From assembly GCF_016055025.1 (NCBI RefSeq), contig NZ_JAECVW010000003.1: a stretch of DNA of 64,000 bases; one strand, 5' to 3'. The notes under the pieces were generated by a model that searched no databases, was not told where the DNA came from, and was given only the letters and a program-made list of their open reading frames with translations. Origin of the DNA: Thermoactinomyces intermedius. GTDB lineage: Bacteria; Bacillota; Bacilli; Thermoactinomycetales; Thermoactinomycetaceae. This document shows positions 35,362-44,071 of this stretch, piece by piece (the first letter of the stretch is position 1; every line of letters begins with the position of its first letter). The translations under genes and the position numbers were made by a program.

Positions 35362-35916
35362 ATGACAGACGAATCCCGTTTGTTCATTGCCGTGAAATTG
35401 CCGTCGGAAGTAAAACGGTATTTGGCGCGGGGAAGTGACATGTTGAAGCAACAATGCGATTTTTCCCGCTGGGTCTATGAAGAGGATTACCATATTACGC
35501 TTCAATTTTTGGGCGATGTCAACCCGGAGAAAAAAGACAAAATTCTAAGCGCCTTGCCCCGCTGCGTTCAAGGAACGGAGCCGTTTTCGTTAAAACTGTC
35601 CGGTCTCGGAACATTTGGCAGGGAACATCAGCCGCGCGTTTTGTGGGCCGGTGTTTCGGGGGATCTGGACCCTTTGTCCCGCTTGCAAAAACAAGTGGCC
35701 CGGACGATGGAACCGCTCGGTTTTCCGGGTGAAAAACGGGCATACCGCCCCCATGTCACGATTGCCCGCAAATGCCGGCAGCCAAACTTTACGCTGACGC
35801 CCGAAATGAGCTCCAACTTCCAAAATATTGAATGGCAGGTCCGGCAAATAGCGTGCTACGAGACGAAATTGGGGCGGCAGCCGATGTATGAACCGGTGGG
35901 CCTTGTTTCCCTCTGA
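35362..35916 (+). CDS. thpR: RNA 2',3'-cyclic phosphodiesterase
   Basis: A 184-aa 2H phosphodiesterase (LigT/ThpR). The two catalytic HxT motifs are HITL at 44-47 and HVTI later in the chain (RPHVTIA). It opens 2',3'-cyclic phosphates of RNA; the biological substrate is not settled. The start at 35362 follows GGAGG by about 11 bases. It converges with thiC, 6 bases apart. Confidence 0.9.
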   Translation: MTDESRLFIAVKLPSEVKRYLARGSDMLKQQCDFSRWVYEEDYHITLQFLGDVNPEKKDKILSALPRCVQGTEPFSLKLSGLGTFGREHQPRVLWAGVSGDLDPLSRLQKQVARTMEPLGFPGEKRAYRPHVTIARKCRQPNFTLTPEMSSNFQNIEWQVRQIACYETKLGRQPMYEPVGLVSL

Positions 35917-35922
35917 CCGGGA

Positions 35923-37668
35923 TCATTGATAGAGGGAAGAGCCTTTTTTCTTAAATTCCCGGGCTTTTTCTTTCATCCCTTTTTTGGCGGCCTCTTCCAG
36001 GGTCAATCCTTGTTTGTCCGCATATTCCCGGATATCCTGCGTGATTTTCATGCTGCAAAATTTGGGGCCGCACATCGAACAGAAGTGGGCGGTTTTTGCC
36101 GGTTCGGCCGGTAAGGTTTCATCATGGAATTCTCTTGCCCGGACTGGATCCAGGGACAAGTTGAACTGATCCACCCACCGGAATTCGAAGCGGGCTTTGG
36201 ACAATGCATCATCCCGTTTTTGTGCTCCCGGATGCCCTTTGGCCAAATCGGCGGCATGGGCGGCGATTTTATATGCGATGACGCCTTCTTTTACGTCTTG
36301 TTTGTTGGGGAGCCCCAGATGTTCTTTCGGCGTCACATAGCAAAGCATGGCGGTGCCGTACCAACCGATCATCGCCGCACCGATGGCAGACGTGATGTGG
36401 TCATAGCCGGGGGCGATATCGGTGGTCAGCGGTCCCAGGGTGTAGAAAGGAGCTTCCTGACACAGTTTTTGCTGAATATCCACGTTTTCTTTGATTTTAT
36501 GCATCGGGATATGTCCCGGACCTTCAATCATCACCTGCACATCGTGTTCCCATGCGATTTGGGTCAGTTCCGCCAACGTTTCCAGTTCGGCGAATTGGGC
36601 TTTGTCATTGGCATCGGCAATTGATCCCGGACGCAAGCCGTCGCCGAGCGAAACGCAAATGTCATAAGCTTGCAGAATTTCGCAGATCTCGCGAAAGTGT
36701 GTGTATAAAAAGTTTTCCTCATGATGGGCCAGACACCATGCGGCCATGATGGAACCGCCGCGTGAAACAATCCCGGTGGTGCGTTCCGCAGTGAGCGGGA
36801 TGTAATGGAGCCGCACGCCGGCATGGATGGTAAAGTAATCCACCCCTTGTTCGGCTTGTTCGATCAAGGTGTCACGGTAAATTTCCCATGTCAAGTCTTC
36901 CGGAACCCCGTTGACCTTTTCGAGCGCTTGGTAAATGGGAACGGTTCCAACCGGGACCGGTGAATTGCGGATGATCCATTCCCGGGTGTTGTGAATGTTT
37001 TTTCCGGTCGATAAATCCATGATGGTATCGGCTCCCCATAAGGTGGCCCAGGTCATTTTTTCCACTTCTTCCTCAATGGAGGAGGAAACGGCGGAATTCC
37101 CGATGTTGGCGTTGATTTTGACATGGAAGTTTTTGCCGATGATCATCGGTTCCGATTCCGGATGATTGATATTGGCGGGGATGATGGCCCGGCCGCTGGC
37201 GACTTCCTGCCGCACAAATTCAGGATCCAACTGCTCGCGAATGGCGACAAACTCCATTTCCGGCGTGATGATCCCCTTTTTGGCATAATGCATCTGGGTG
37301 ACGATTTTTCCGGGTTTTGCTTTTAACGGGTGTTTGTTGGGATGAGGAAATGATTCAAGCGTTGCCTTTTCCTCCGAGCGGTATCCATTGTCGACGGGCT
37401 GGACCGGGCGGCCTTTGGTTTCTTCCACGTCGCCCCGTTCCAAAATCCAGTTTCTTCGCAATTTTGGCAATCCTCGTCTTAAATCAATGGATGCTTCCGG
37501 ATCGGTGTAAGGCCCGCTTGTGTCATAGATGCGGAGAGGTTCATTGGCACGGGTTCCGCGCCAGTCAGTGGTGGGGGAAAGGGAAATTTCCCGCATGGGA
37601 ACGCGGAGATCGGGTCTGGACCCTTTGACATAAACTTTTTTGCTGTTCGGATAAAAATAACGTTCCAT
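35923..37668 (-). CDS. thiC: Phosphomethylpyrimidine synthase
   Basis: A 581-aa radical SAM enzyme converting AIR to HMP-phosphate for thiamine. The C-terminal cluster motif is C-x2-C-x4-C in FCSMCGPKFCS; the Zn/AIR-site stretches EGPGH and RPGSIADAND are present. The start at 37668 has AAAGGAGG 9 bases upstream; the longer frame runs into the leader. It is alone and preceded by a TPP riboswitch with a terminator, so it is repressed when thiamine pyrophosphate is plentiful. Confidence 0.96.
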   Translation of the reverse strand: MERYFYPNSKKVYVKGSRPDLRVPMREISLSPTTDWRGTRANEPLRIYDTSGPYTDPEASIDLRRGLPKLRRNWILERGDVEETKGRPVQPVDNGYRSEEKATLESFPHPNKHPLKAKPGKIVTQMHYAKKGIITPEMEFVAIREQLDPEFVRQEVASGRAIIPANINHPESEPMIIGKNFHVKINANIGNSAVSSSIEEEVEKMTWATLWGADTIMDLSTGKNIHNTREWIIRNSPVPVGTVPIYQALEKVNGVPEDLTWEIYRDTLIEQAEQGVDYFTIHAGVRLHYIPLTAERTTGIVSRGGSIMAAWCLAHHEENFLYTHFREICEILQAYDICVSLGDGLRPGSIADANDKAQFAELETLAELTQIAWEHDVQVMIEGPGHIPMHKIKENVDIQQKLCQEAPFYTLGPLTTDIAPGYDHITSAIGAAMIGWYGTAMLCYVTPKEHLGLPNKQDVKEGVIAYKIAAHAADLAKGHPGAQKRDDALSKARFEFRWVDQFNLSLDPVRAREFHDETLPAEPAKTAHFCSMCGPKFCSMKITQDIREYADKQGLTLEEAAKKGMKEKAREFKKKGSSLYQ

Positions 37669-37732
37669 CAATATTGCCCTCCTTTGGTGATTGCAACCAA
37701 TGGCCAAAACGGACGAAGGGCGAATACGACAC

Positions 37733-37760
37733 AAAAAAACCATACACCTGATGCGTATGG
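37733..37760 (-). terminator. Expression-platform terminator of the thiC TPP riboswitch
   Basis: Minus strand: CCATAC and GTATGG form a stem with a 9-base loop, followed by TTTTTTTG, between the aptamer and thiC. Confidence 0.8.
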
Positions 37761-37802
37761 ATCGGGTAAGAAATCAAAACGATGAGGGGACACACGAGTC
37801 CC

Positions 37803-37895
37803 GTCATCTTCCCTACGCTGGCATTACCCAGATCAGGTACACGGTCGGCGGCAGAGTTCTCCGCCCTCTCAGCCTGGCTGACTCCAAGCTCCCGT
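37803..37895 (-). promoter_or_regulatory. TPP riboswitch of thiC
   Basis: Complete THI element on the minus strand: GGGAGCTTGGAG start, CTGAGAGGG, and the ACCTGATCTGGGTAATGCC box followed by GCGTAGGGAA. It lies between the promoter and the terminator of the thiC leader. Confidence 0.95.
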
Positions 37896-37926
37896 TTTTT
37901 GACCCTATTTAGTTGCTTTCTTTTTC

Positions 37927-37955
37927 AAGCTATCACAGATTTTACGGGAGGTCAA
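37927..37955 (-). promoter_or_regulatory. Promoter of thiC
   Basis: Minus strand TTGACC and TAGCTT with a 17-base spacer, about 30 bases before the TPP aptamer. Confidence 0.6.
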
Positions 37956-38223
37956 TCACAAAAGAATAAATTTATATGAGAGGAGAAGGAAAACTGGCGG
38001 AATCCCCATACTGTCGAAATCTGTGATTTATAAAGGTTTTTTGTCACGATTTTGCAATATATTCATAATCCTCATTTTAGACAGGATATTTTTTGTCCGT
38101 TATACTTAAAATAAACAAACCCCGGAGAAGGGGATATTTTCCATGTTTGGTTGATTGTGAAAAGTTGTGAAAATGATCTTGTTTTTTGTACCTGAGAGAG
38201 CTTGGAGAAAGGGTGCATGAAAA

Positions 38224-39024
38224 TTGAGAATAGAGTGGCATCATGTGCGGAAAGTATTTGGACAAAAGGCGCAGATTTCACGCACGAGGATGACGGGGCT
38301 CATTGATTTTTCCGCTTCGGTCCGGGAAGGAGTGACGGCCTTGTTGGGCCCGGCGGGTTCGGGAAAAACCACGTTGCTGAAGCTGACCGCCCTGAAAATG
38401 GTTCCGGATGACGGCAGGATTGTTTTTTTCTCCCATACAAAACAGCCGCACGTCTGGTCGAAAGGGAAAATGTTGCATTCCGGTCTTTCAGATCTTTCCT
38501 TTCTCAAGTCGCTGATTCACTACACTCCTCATGTTCAACGGTTGAACCAGGATACCACCGTCGAATCTTCACTCTTCATGCATGCGCAGTTGATGCGCGT
38601 TCCAAATCCCAGGAAAACCATTGCGGAAATCATTGCAAAATGGGGATTGGCCGGTTTCCGGAAAATGCCTTTGTACAAACTTTCCGGAGCGGTTTTGAAA
38701 AGGTTTTTGTTGGCCCGTAGCTTGATTGCACCCGCCCCGGTCTGGATCATGGATGAGCCGACGGAAGGGTTGGATCCATGGGGACGTTATTTGTTGATGC
38801 ATGAGCTGAAAAAACGCCAAAGAGGGCTCATCACCTTGTTTGCGACGACCACCGACATGGACTTGGCCGAATGCGCAAATGATTTGATGTTGCTGGAATC
38901 GGGAGCTTGCAGGCGCTTGGGGAGTCGAAAGATTTTGACATCCGGGATCCCGGAGGGCACGGTACGGGCTTGGTACGAAGCGATGCAAGCCTTTTCTTAT
39001 CTTAGGAAAGAACATCATTTTTAA
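38224..39024 (+). CDS. Orphan ABC-type ATPase
   Basis: A 266-aa ABC ATPase of the ABC-2/exporter type. Walker A GPAGSGKTT at 42-50 and Walker B VWIMDEPTEGLDP are good; the signature is degenerate (YKLSGAVLKRF instead of LSGGQ), and the H-loop His is not obvious (FATTTDM). No permease gene lies beside it, so the partner and substrate are unknown. It starts at a TTG with AAGGG about 10 bases upstream; an ATG 7 bases earlier is in another frame. Confidence 0.75.
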   Translation: MRIEWHHVRKVFGQKAQISRTRMTGLIDFSASVREGVTALLGPAGSGKTTLLKLTALKMVPDDGRIVFFSHTKQPHVWSKGKMLHSGLSDLSFLKSLIHYTPHVQRLNQDTTVESSLFMHAQLMRVPNPRKTIAEIIAKWGLAGFRKMPLYKLSGAVLKRFLLARSLIAPAPVWIMDEPTEGLDPWGRYLLMHELKKRQRGLITLFATTTDMDLAECANDLMLLESGACRRLGSRKILTSGIPEGTVRAWYEAMQAFSYLRKEHHF

Positions 39025-39178
39025 TTTTAATGACGTTCGGTGAAGAGAGAGAATATATTGTATCGATGAAACGAGGGCGAGGGTGTGAAGAGCGTGGATC
39101 ATGAAATCACTTTGCCCTTTTTTTATCTCTGTATTTATAATGGAATGAAAATCGTTTCTCAGGGGGAGGAAAGCGGAA

Positions 39179-39727
39179 ATGAGCATTGATGAACGGATCG
39201 ACAAGTTCCTACATAGTGACAGGAAAGCTCCGCTGCCTTATGCGGTTGGTGATATAGTCAAGGTTCGCATCACCCGGATCATGGATTACGGCGCCTTTGT
39301 CGTGACCAAGGATGAACACATGGCTTCGGGATTGATCCATATCTCCCAAATTCCCGACGGGGTGACCGTGGAAGTCAACCAGGTGATCGATGCCGAGGTG
39401 AGGCAAGTGAAAGAAGACCATAAAGTGGAGTTCAGTCTGATGCATATGGATAAAAGAGACAATCCTTTTCGATTATTGGAAAATGTCAAAAATGAACTCC
39501 CCAAGAAAGAGGTTCCGCAAGACGAAGTGGATCAAATCATTCAAGACCTTTCCAAAGAATTCGGCGTCGTGTCGGAAGAGTCCAAAACCATCATCAAGGA
39601 TATGGTCCGGGAAATGGGGGTTTATCAATTTACAAAGGCAATGATGAGAACGCTTCCGCAGTTTCAAAGGGACTTGGTTTACCATTTTTTGAAGGAATTA
39701 AGCAGCCAAGGGAGGGAACATCTTTGA
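39179..39727 (+). CDS. S1 RNA-binding protein with helical C-terminus
   Basis: A 182-aa cytoplasmic protein with one S1 domain (about 20-95: VGDIVKVRITRIMDYGAFV, GLIHISQIP) and a C-terminal helical region rich in Lys/Glu. The first domain is close to that of YabR, but the C-terminal half differs, so it is a distinct paralogue. It may regulate RNA or translation (inference). ATG 39179 follows GGGGAGG. Its last codons carry the Shine-Dalgarno of the next small gene. Confidence 0.75.
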   Translation: MSIDERIDKFLHSDRKAPLPYAVGDIVKVRITRIMDYGAFVVTKDEHMASGLIHISQIPDGVTVEVNQVIDAEVRQVKEDHKVEFSLMHMDKRDNPFRLLENVKNELPKKEVPQDEVDQIIQDLSKEFGVVSEESKTIIKDMVREMGVYQFTKAMMRTLPQFQRDLVYHFLKELSSQGREHL

Positions 39728-39755
39728 AACGCGTTCTTACCATTTTTCCTATCAT

Positions 39756-39971
39756 TTGCGGAAGCGGCTGGAAGAACGTTTGAACCGAAAAATCTCCGGG
39801 CATGAGATTGACCGGATGATTCGGGAGAGCCAGGTGATCCTGGAGACCGACCGCCATCTTTATTTGTACCATCGCGAACAGGATATTCGATTTCCTTGCA
39901 TCCGGGATCAGGACCGCTGGATCATCAAATCGGCCATTGTCAAAGGGATGTGGATGGAAGCCAAAGATTGA
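39756..39971 (+). CDS. Small hypothetical protein, start uncertain
   Basis: A short basic protein of at least 71 aa, rich in Arg, Glu and Ile (RLEERLNRKISGHEIDRMI). The first usual start codon in frame is TTG 39756, which has no ribosome binding site. The frame is open back to 39702, and a good GGAGG at 39711 is followed 4 bases later by an in-frame ATC (39720) and 8 bases later by an out-of-frame TTG (39724) that opens only 19 codons. The true start may be ATC, or one base may be missing. Function unknown. Confidence 0.45.
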   Translation: MRKRLEERLNRKISGHEIDRMIRESQVILETDRHLYLYHREQDIRFPCIRDQDRWIIKSAIVKGMWMEAKD

Positions 39972-40002
39972 GTCTGTCGTTGGATCTACCCGCCGTCTGT
40001 CC

Positions 40003-40042
40003 AAAAAAAATCCCCCCGGGAAAGTCCCCGGGAGGTTTTTTG
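40003..40042. terminator. Bidirectional terminator between the small gene and acnA
   Basis: A GC-rich stem (CCCCCCGGG with CCCGGGAGG, one mismatch) flanked by eight A on the left and six T on the right, so it can stop transcription from both sides. Confidence 0.85.
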
Positions 40043-40049
40043 TTTCCGG

Positions 40050-42767
40050 TTATTCAGCTTTTTGGGTGTCTTTTAAGATTTGGCGCAGAACCGTTTGCAG
40101 GATGCCGCCGTTTTTGTAGTATTCCACATCCACAACGCTGTCGAGGCGGACGGTGACTTCAAATTCCGTGGTTTCGCCGTCCGGTTTGGTGGCGCGGACC
40201 GTCAGGCTTTGTCCCGGTTGAATGTCATCATTCAAGCCGAGGATGTCAATGGTTTCTTTTCCGGTCAGGTTCAATTTTTTCCAACTTTGTCCTTCTTTGA
40301 ATTGGAGCGGCAATACGCCCATGCCGACCAGGTTGCTGCGGTGAATCCGTTCGAAGCTTTCGGCGATGACCGCTTTTACCCCGAGCAGGTTGGTTCCTTT
40401 TGCCGCCCAGTCACGGGAGCTTCCCGTGCCGTATTCTTTTCCGGCAATCACGACAAGCGGCGTGTTTTCTTCTTTGTATTTCATGGCCGCATCATAAATG
40501 GACATGACTTGCCCGCTCGGTACATGTTCGGTTACTCCGCCTTCAGAACCGGGTACCATTTGGTTCCGGATCCGGATGTTGGCAAAGGTTCCGCGTGTCA
40601 TGACCCGGTCGTTCCCGCGTCTGGAACCATACGAGTTGAAGTCTTTGACTTTGACGCCATGTTCTTGGAGATATTTCCCTGCCGGACTGTTGGGGGCAAT
40701 GCTTCCGGCCGGCGAAATATGGTCCGTGGTGACAGAATCTCCCAACAGAGCGAGAACACGGGCGTTTTGAATGGGAGCGATTTCTTCCGCTTCCACCGAC
40801 ATATCCACGAAGAACGGCGGTTCTTGAATGTAGGTGGAGTTTTCATCCCAATCGTAGAGAACGCCTTTGGGAGTCGGCAATTGATTCCAGCGTTCGTTGG
40901 CATCAAACACCCGGCTGTATTGTTTGCGGAATTGTTCCGCGTTGATCGCTTCGCTCATGACCCGGCTGATTTCCTGGGAAGTCGGCCAGATATCTTTGAG
41001 ATAGACGGGTTGGCCGTCTTTGCCGTGGCCGATCGGTTCGGTTTCAAAATCGATATTGACGGTTCCGGCAAGCGCATAAGCGACTACCAGCGGCGGGGAA
41101 GCCAGGTAATTGGCTTTGACCAGCGGATGGATGCGTCCTTCAAAGTTCCGGTTTCCGGACAGAACGGAAGCCACCGTCAAATCGTTTTCTTCAATGGCTT
41201 TGCTGACATCGTCCGCGAGGGGTCCGCTGTTACCGATACAAGTGGCACATCCGTAACCGGCAACGGTGAAGCCGAGTTTGGCGAGCGGTTCCAGCAGACC
41301 GACTTGGGCCAGGTATTCGGTGACCACTTTGGAACCGGGGGTCAAACTGCTTTTGACATAAGCCGGTACGCTCAATCCTTTTTCGACGGCTTTTTTCGCC
41401 ACCAAGCCGGCTCCCACCATGACGGACGGGTTGGACGTGTTGGTGCAGCTGGTGATGGCGGCAATCACCACGGAACCGTGTTTCAGGTCAAACCGGTCAT
41501 TTTGGCGGGTGACTTGCACGGATTTGCTGATTTCTTCTTCCGTCAGGCCAAAGCCGCTTTCGTCAATCGGCTTGCGCAAGGTTTCGTTCCAAGCTTCTTT
41601 CATCTTGTTCAGTTCGATGCGGTCTTGCGGGCGTCTCGGTCCGGACAGGCTTGGAACCACGGTGCTGAGATCCAGTTCAATGGTGTCCGTGAAGACCGGA
41701 TCCGGGGTGTCATCGGTCCGGAACAAGCCTTGTGCCTGATAATATGCTTTCACCAGTTGAATCAGGCTTTCGTCCCGGCCGGTGGTGCGGAGGTAGTTCA
41801 AGGATTCTTCGTCAACCGGGAAGAAACCGACCGTTGCACCGTATTCCGGCGCCATGTTTGCCACTGTGGCCCGGTCCGCAAGGTTCAGGTTGGATAAGCC
41901 GGGGCCGTAGAATTCGACGAATTTGCCGACGACGCCTTTTTTCCTGAGCATTTCCGTGACCGTGAGCGCAAGGTCGGTGGCGGTTGCCCCTTCCGGAAGT
42001 TGTCCCGTCAATTTGAATCCGATGACTTCCGGGGTGATGAAGTATAACGGTTGCCCCAACATGCAAGCTTCCGCCTCGATTCCGCCAACTCCCCAACCGA
42101 CAACGCCCAGTCCGTTAATCATGGTGGTGTGGGAGTCGGTTCCGACGAGGGAATCCGGGAATACCACGGTTTCGCCGTTTTCTTCACGGGTTTGTGCGAC
42201 GCGGGCCAAGTATTCCAGGTTCACTTGGTGGACAATTCCGGTTGCAGGCGGAACCGCTTGGAAATTGTCAAGGGATTCAGCAGCCCAGCGAAGCAGGCGG
42301 TAGCGTTCTTCATTCCGTTTGAATTCCAGATCCATGTTGTATTGCAGTGCATCTTCGGTTCCGGCGCGATCCACCATCACTGAATGGTCGATCACCAGGT
42401 CAACCGGAATCAACGGGTTAATCCGTTCCGGATCGCCGCCCACCCGGCTCATGGCCGAACGCAATGCCGCCAGGTCCACGACGGCCGGCACACCGGTAAA
42501 GTCTTGCAAAACGATGCGGGCCGGTTTAAAACCGATTTCCTTTTTATCCTTGTTTTGGGTCCAGGAAGCCAACTGCTCAATATGCTCCCGGGTGACCGAT
42601 TTTCCGTCATATTGGCGAAGGGCGGCTTCCAACAACACTTTGATGGAGAAAGGCAACCGGGAAATTTCTCCGATCCCTTGTTCTTCCAAACTGTCCAGAC
42701 GGTAGTAAACATACTCTTTATCGCCCACTTTTAATGTGGAGCGCACATTGTACAAGTCCTTTGCCAT
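40050..42767 (-). CDS. acnA: Aconitate hydratase
   Basis: A 905-aa aconitase of the AcnA/IRP class interconverting citrate and isocitrate in the TCA cycle. The [4Fe-4S] cysteines are in SCTNTSNP and CATCIGNSG; the swivelling domain (GTGSSRDWAAKG) is present. ATG 42767 has AAAGGAGG 7 bases upstream. The divergent iclR-type gene and matching palindromes in both leaders suggest repression by that regulator. In Bacillus this enzyme also binds RNA when the cluster is lost. Confidence 0.96.
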   Translation of the reverse strand: MAKDLYNVRSTLKVGDKEYVYYRLDSLEEQGIGEISRLPFSIKVLLEAALRQYDGKSVTREHIEQLASWTQNKDKKEIGFKPARIVLQDFTGVPAVVDLAALRSAMSRVGGDPERINPLIPVDLVIDHSVMVDRAGTEDALQYNMDLEFKRNEERYRLLRWAAESLDNFQAVPPATGIVHQVNLEYLARVAQTREENGETVVFPDSLVGTDSHTTMINGLGVVGWGVGGIEAEACMLGQPLYFITPEVIGFKLTGQLPEGATATDLALTVTEMLRKKGVVGKFVEFYGPGLSNLNLADRATVANMAPEYGATVGFFPVDEESLNYLRTTGRDESLIQLVKAYYQAQGLFRTDDTPDPVFTDTIELDLSTVVPSLSGPRRPQDRIELNKMKEAWNETLRKPIDESGFGLTEEEISKSVQVTRQNDRFDLKHGSVVIAAITSCTNTSNPSVMVGAGLVAKKAVEKGLSVPAYVKSSLTPGSKVVTEYLAQVGLLEPLAKLGFTVAGYGCATCIGNSGPLADDVSKAIEENDLTVASVLSGNRNFEGRIHPLVKANYLASPPLVVAYALAGTVNIDFETEPIGHGKDGQPVYLKDIWPTSQEISRVMSEAINAEQFRKQYSRVFDANERWNQLPTPKGVLYDWDENSTYIQEPPFFVDMSVEAEEIAPIQNARVLALLGDSVTTDHISPAGSIAPNSPAGKYLQEHGVKVKDFNSYGSRRGNDRVMTRGTFANIRIRNQMVPGSEGGVTEHVPSGQVMSIYDAAMKYKEENTPLVVIAGKEYGTGSSRDWAAKGTNLLGVKAVIAESFERIHRSNLVGMGVLPLQFKEGQSWKKLNLTGKETIDILGLNDDIQPGQSLTVRATKPDGETTEFEVTVRLDSVVDVEYYKNGGILQTVLRQILKDTQKAE

Positions 42768-42872
42768 GGGAAAACCTCCTTTGAAGAAAGATGTAAAAGC
42801 TTTCATATCAGCGGTGGCTGAATGAGACGCGTGAAAAGTGCAAGGAATAAGACTCGCTGAGGGAAACGTCTT

Positions 42873-42889
42873 GTTTCACCAGATGAAAC
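42873..42889. promoter_or_regulatory. Palindromic operator in the acnA leader
   Basis: GTTTCACCAGATGAAAC: same length and arms as the site in the iclR leader, with 6 of 7 arm positions paired. It lies about 14 bases after the predicted acnA transcription start. Confidence 0.65.
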
Positions 42890-42909
42890 TAAGTTCTAAA
42901 TTCGTCTTC

Positions 42910-42938
42910 ATTATACAATGTTTTTTTAAACTTGTATA
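42910..42938 (-). promoter_or_regulatory. Promoter of acnA
   Basis: Minus strand TATAAT with TATACA 17 bases upstream. The -35 is weak. Confidence 0.55.
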
Positions 42939-43040
42939 GACTCTTTATAAAAAATGCAAAAAAACGGACAAGTCAGACGGTTGTTCTTTTGCAAAATCAC
43001 ATAGAAGGGCCGATCTCTTTGTTTTCTGTCAAAATTTCCG

Positions 43041-43069
43041 TTTTCTAATGGAAAAGAGAGGAGTATAAT
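43041..43069 (+). promoter_or_regulatory. Promoter of the iclR-type gene
   Basis: TATAAT at 43064-43069 with a weak TTTTCT 17 bases upstream. Confidence 0.5.
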
Positions 43070-43082
43070 ATTTGAAAAATGA

Positions 43083-43099
43083 GTTTCACAGAGTGAAAC
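43083..43099. promoter_or_regulatory. Perfect palindromic operator in the iclR leader
   Basis: GTTTCACAGAGTGAAAC: two perfect 7-base arms around AGA, between the -10 and the ribosome binding site of the regulator gene. Confidence 0.7.
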
Positions 43100-43112
43100 A
43101 CGGGGGAGAGAC

Positions 43113-43868
43113 TTGATTTTGAGTGGAGAAAAAAAATCGACAGTCCGAGCAGCTGAGCGTGCACTGGATATTTTGTTGTGCTTTGTGGATGAAACCCGGC
43201 TGGGAATGACGGAAATCGCCGAACGCACGGGATTGAACAAAAGCACGGTGTTTCGTTTGCTGGCCACCTTGGAGAGCAAAGGATTTGTGAAAAGAGACCC
43301 GGATACCGAAAAATATCAGCTGGGTTTCCGGATTTGGGAGCTTTCCGCCCATTTGAACCGGTCCAAGGATCCTGCCGTGCTGTTCTTGCCGGAAATGGAG
43401 CGGCTGCGGGATGAATTGGATGAGACCGTCAGCTTGTATGTTTATGACGGCATCGAGCGGATCCGCATTCAGGCTGTCGAGAGCAATCAGGCGATTCGCC
43501 GGGTGGCTCCGGTCGGGGTCCGGATGCCGCTTACTGTCGGGGCTTCCAGTAAAGTTCTGGTTGCATTCGCGGATCCGGCGCTGTTGCAAAAAGTGCTGGC
43601 CGAATCCGAATGGCCGGACCATGTGGAAAAGTCTGAATACCTGAACCAACTGAAACAGATCCGGAAAGACGGTTACGCGGTGAGCATCGAAGAAAGGGAA
43701 GCCGGAACAGCCGCGGTGGCGGTCCCGATCTTTTCCCGCCGGGAAAAATTGGTGGCGGCGCTCGCCGTGTCGGGGCCGGTTTCCCGGATGAATGTGGACA
43801 AGATGGAGCAATTCGTCCCGTATATGATGGAAGCGGCGGGAAAAATGGGGAAAATGATAGGGGATTGA
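43113..43868 (+). CDS. IclR-family transcriptional regulator
   Basis: A 251-aa IclR regulator: winged helix-turn-helix at about 10-75 (ALDILLCF, MTEIAERTGLNKSTVFRLLATLE) and a C-terminal GAF-like effector domain (LRDELDETVSLYV, VGASSKVLVAF, and EAGTAAVAVPIF). The effector is unknown; a TCA-related carboxylate would suit control of acnA. It starts at TTG 43113, 4 bases after GGGGGAG, or at TTG 43119, 10 bases after. Matching 17-bp palindromes in its own leader and in that of acnA suggest autoregulation and control of acnA. Confidence 0.9.
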   Translation: MILSGEKKSTVRAAERALDILLCFVDETRLGMTEIAERTGLNKSTVFRLLATLESKGFVKRDPDTEKYQLGFRIWELSAHLNRSKDPAVLFLPEMERLRDELDETVSLYVYDGIERIRIQAVESNQAIRRVAPVGVRMPLTVGASSKVLVAFADPALLQKVLAESEWPDHVEKSEYLNQLKQIRKDGYAVSIEEREAGTAAVAVPIFSRREKLVAALAVSGPVSRMNVDKMEQFVPYMMEAAGKMGKMIGD

Positions 43869-43878
43869 GCAGAAAAAA

Positions 43879-43898
43879 AGCCCGAGGTTTCTCGGGCT
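43879..43898 (-). terminator. Hairpin after iclR, T-run only on the minus strand
   Basis: AGCCCGAG and CTCGGGCT form an 8-bp stem. The A-run lies on the left, so the T-run serves leftward transcription; on the plus strand it is followed by GACAAAA. Its role as the iclR terminator is therefore weak. Confidence 0.45.
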
Positions 43899-43976
43899 GA
43901 CAAAATTTAGAGAACGGGAAAAGATCACGCCCGCTGAAGGTCACGCTCCATTCCCGCTGATCCTGTGAGCTTCTTT

Positions 43977-44046
43977 TTAAGTAATTATAAGCAATATCGG
44001 CACGGATGTCGAGTGTTATGTCTTATAATTACTTATGATCGCTTAT
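43977..44046 (+). promoter_or_regulatory. Operator array and promoter of the deoR-type gene
   Basis: A perfect 14-bp inverted repeat, TAAGTAATTATAAG (43978) and its complement at 44022. CTTAT recurs at 44022, 44032 and 44042, exactly 10 bases apart; on the other strand a matching pair lies at 43977 and 43987. TATAAT at 44024-44029 sits inside the array. DeoR-family repressors commonly bind such phased repeats. Confidence 0.7.
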
Positions 44047-44071
44047 CACCGGGTGAAAGGAGGGACGAGGG

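Larger units (their letters stand above)
42768..43112. other. Divergent acnA / iclR promoter region
   Basis: 345 bases with two divergent promoters (42910-42938 minus, 43041-43069 plus) and two 17-bp palindromes. The middle is AT-rich. No gene supported. Confidence 0.7.

Noticed and set aside
40080..41897. 605-codon plus-strand frame opposite acnA
   Set aside because: Antisense shadow of the aconitase gene with unnatural composition; the minus-strand protein has full family motifs and a ribosome binding site.
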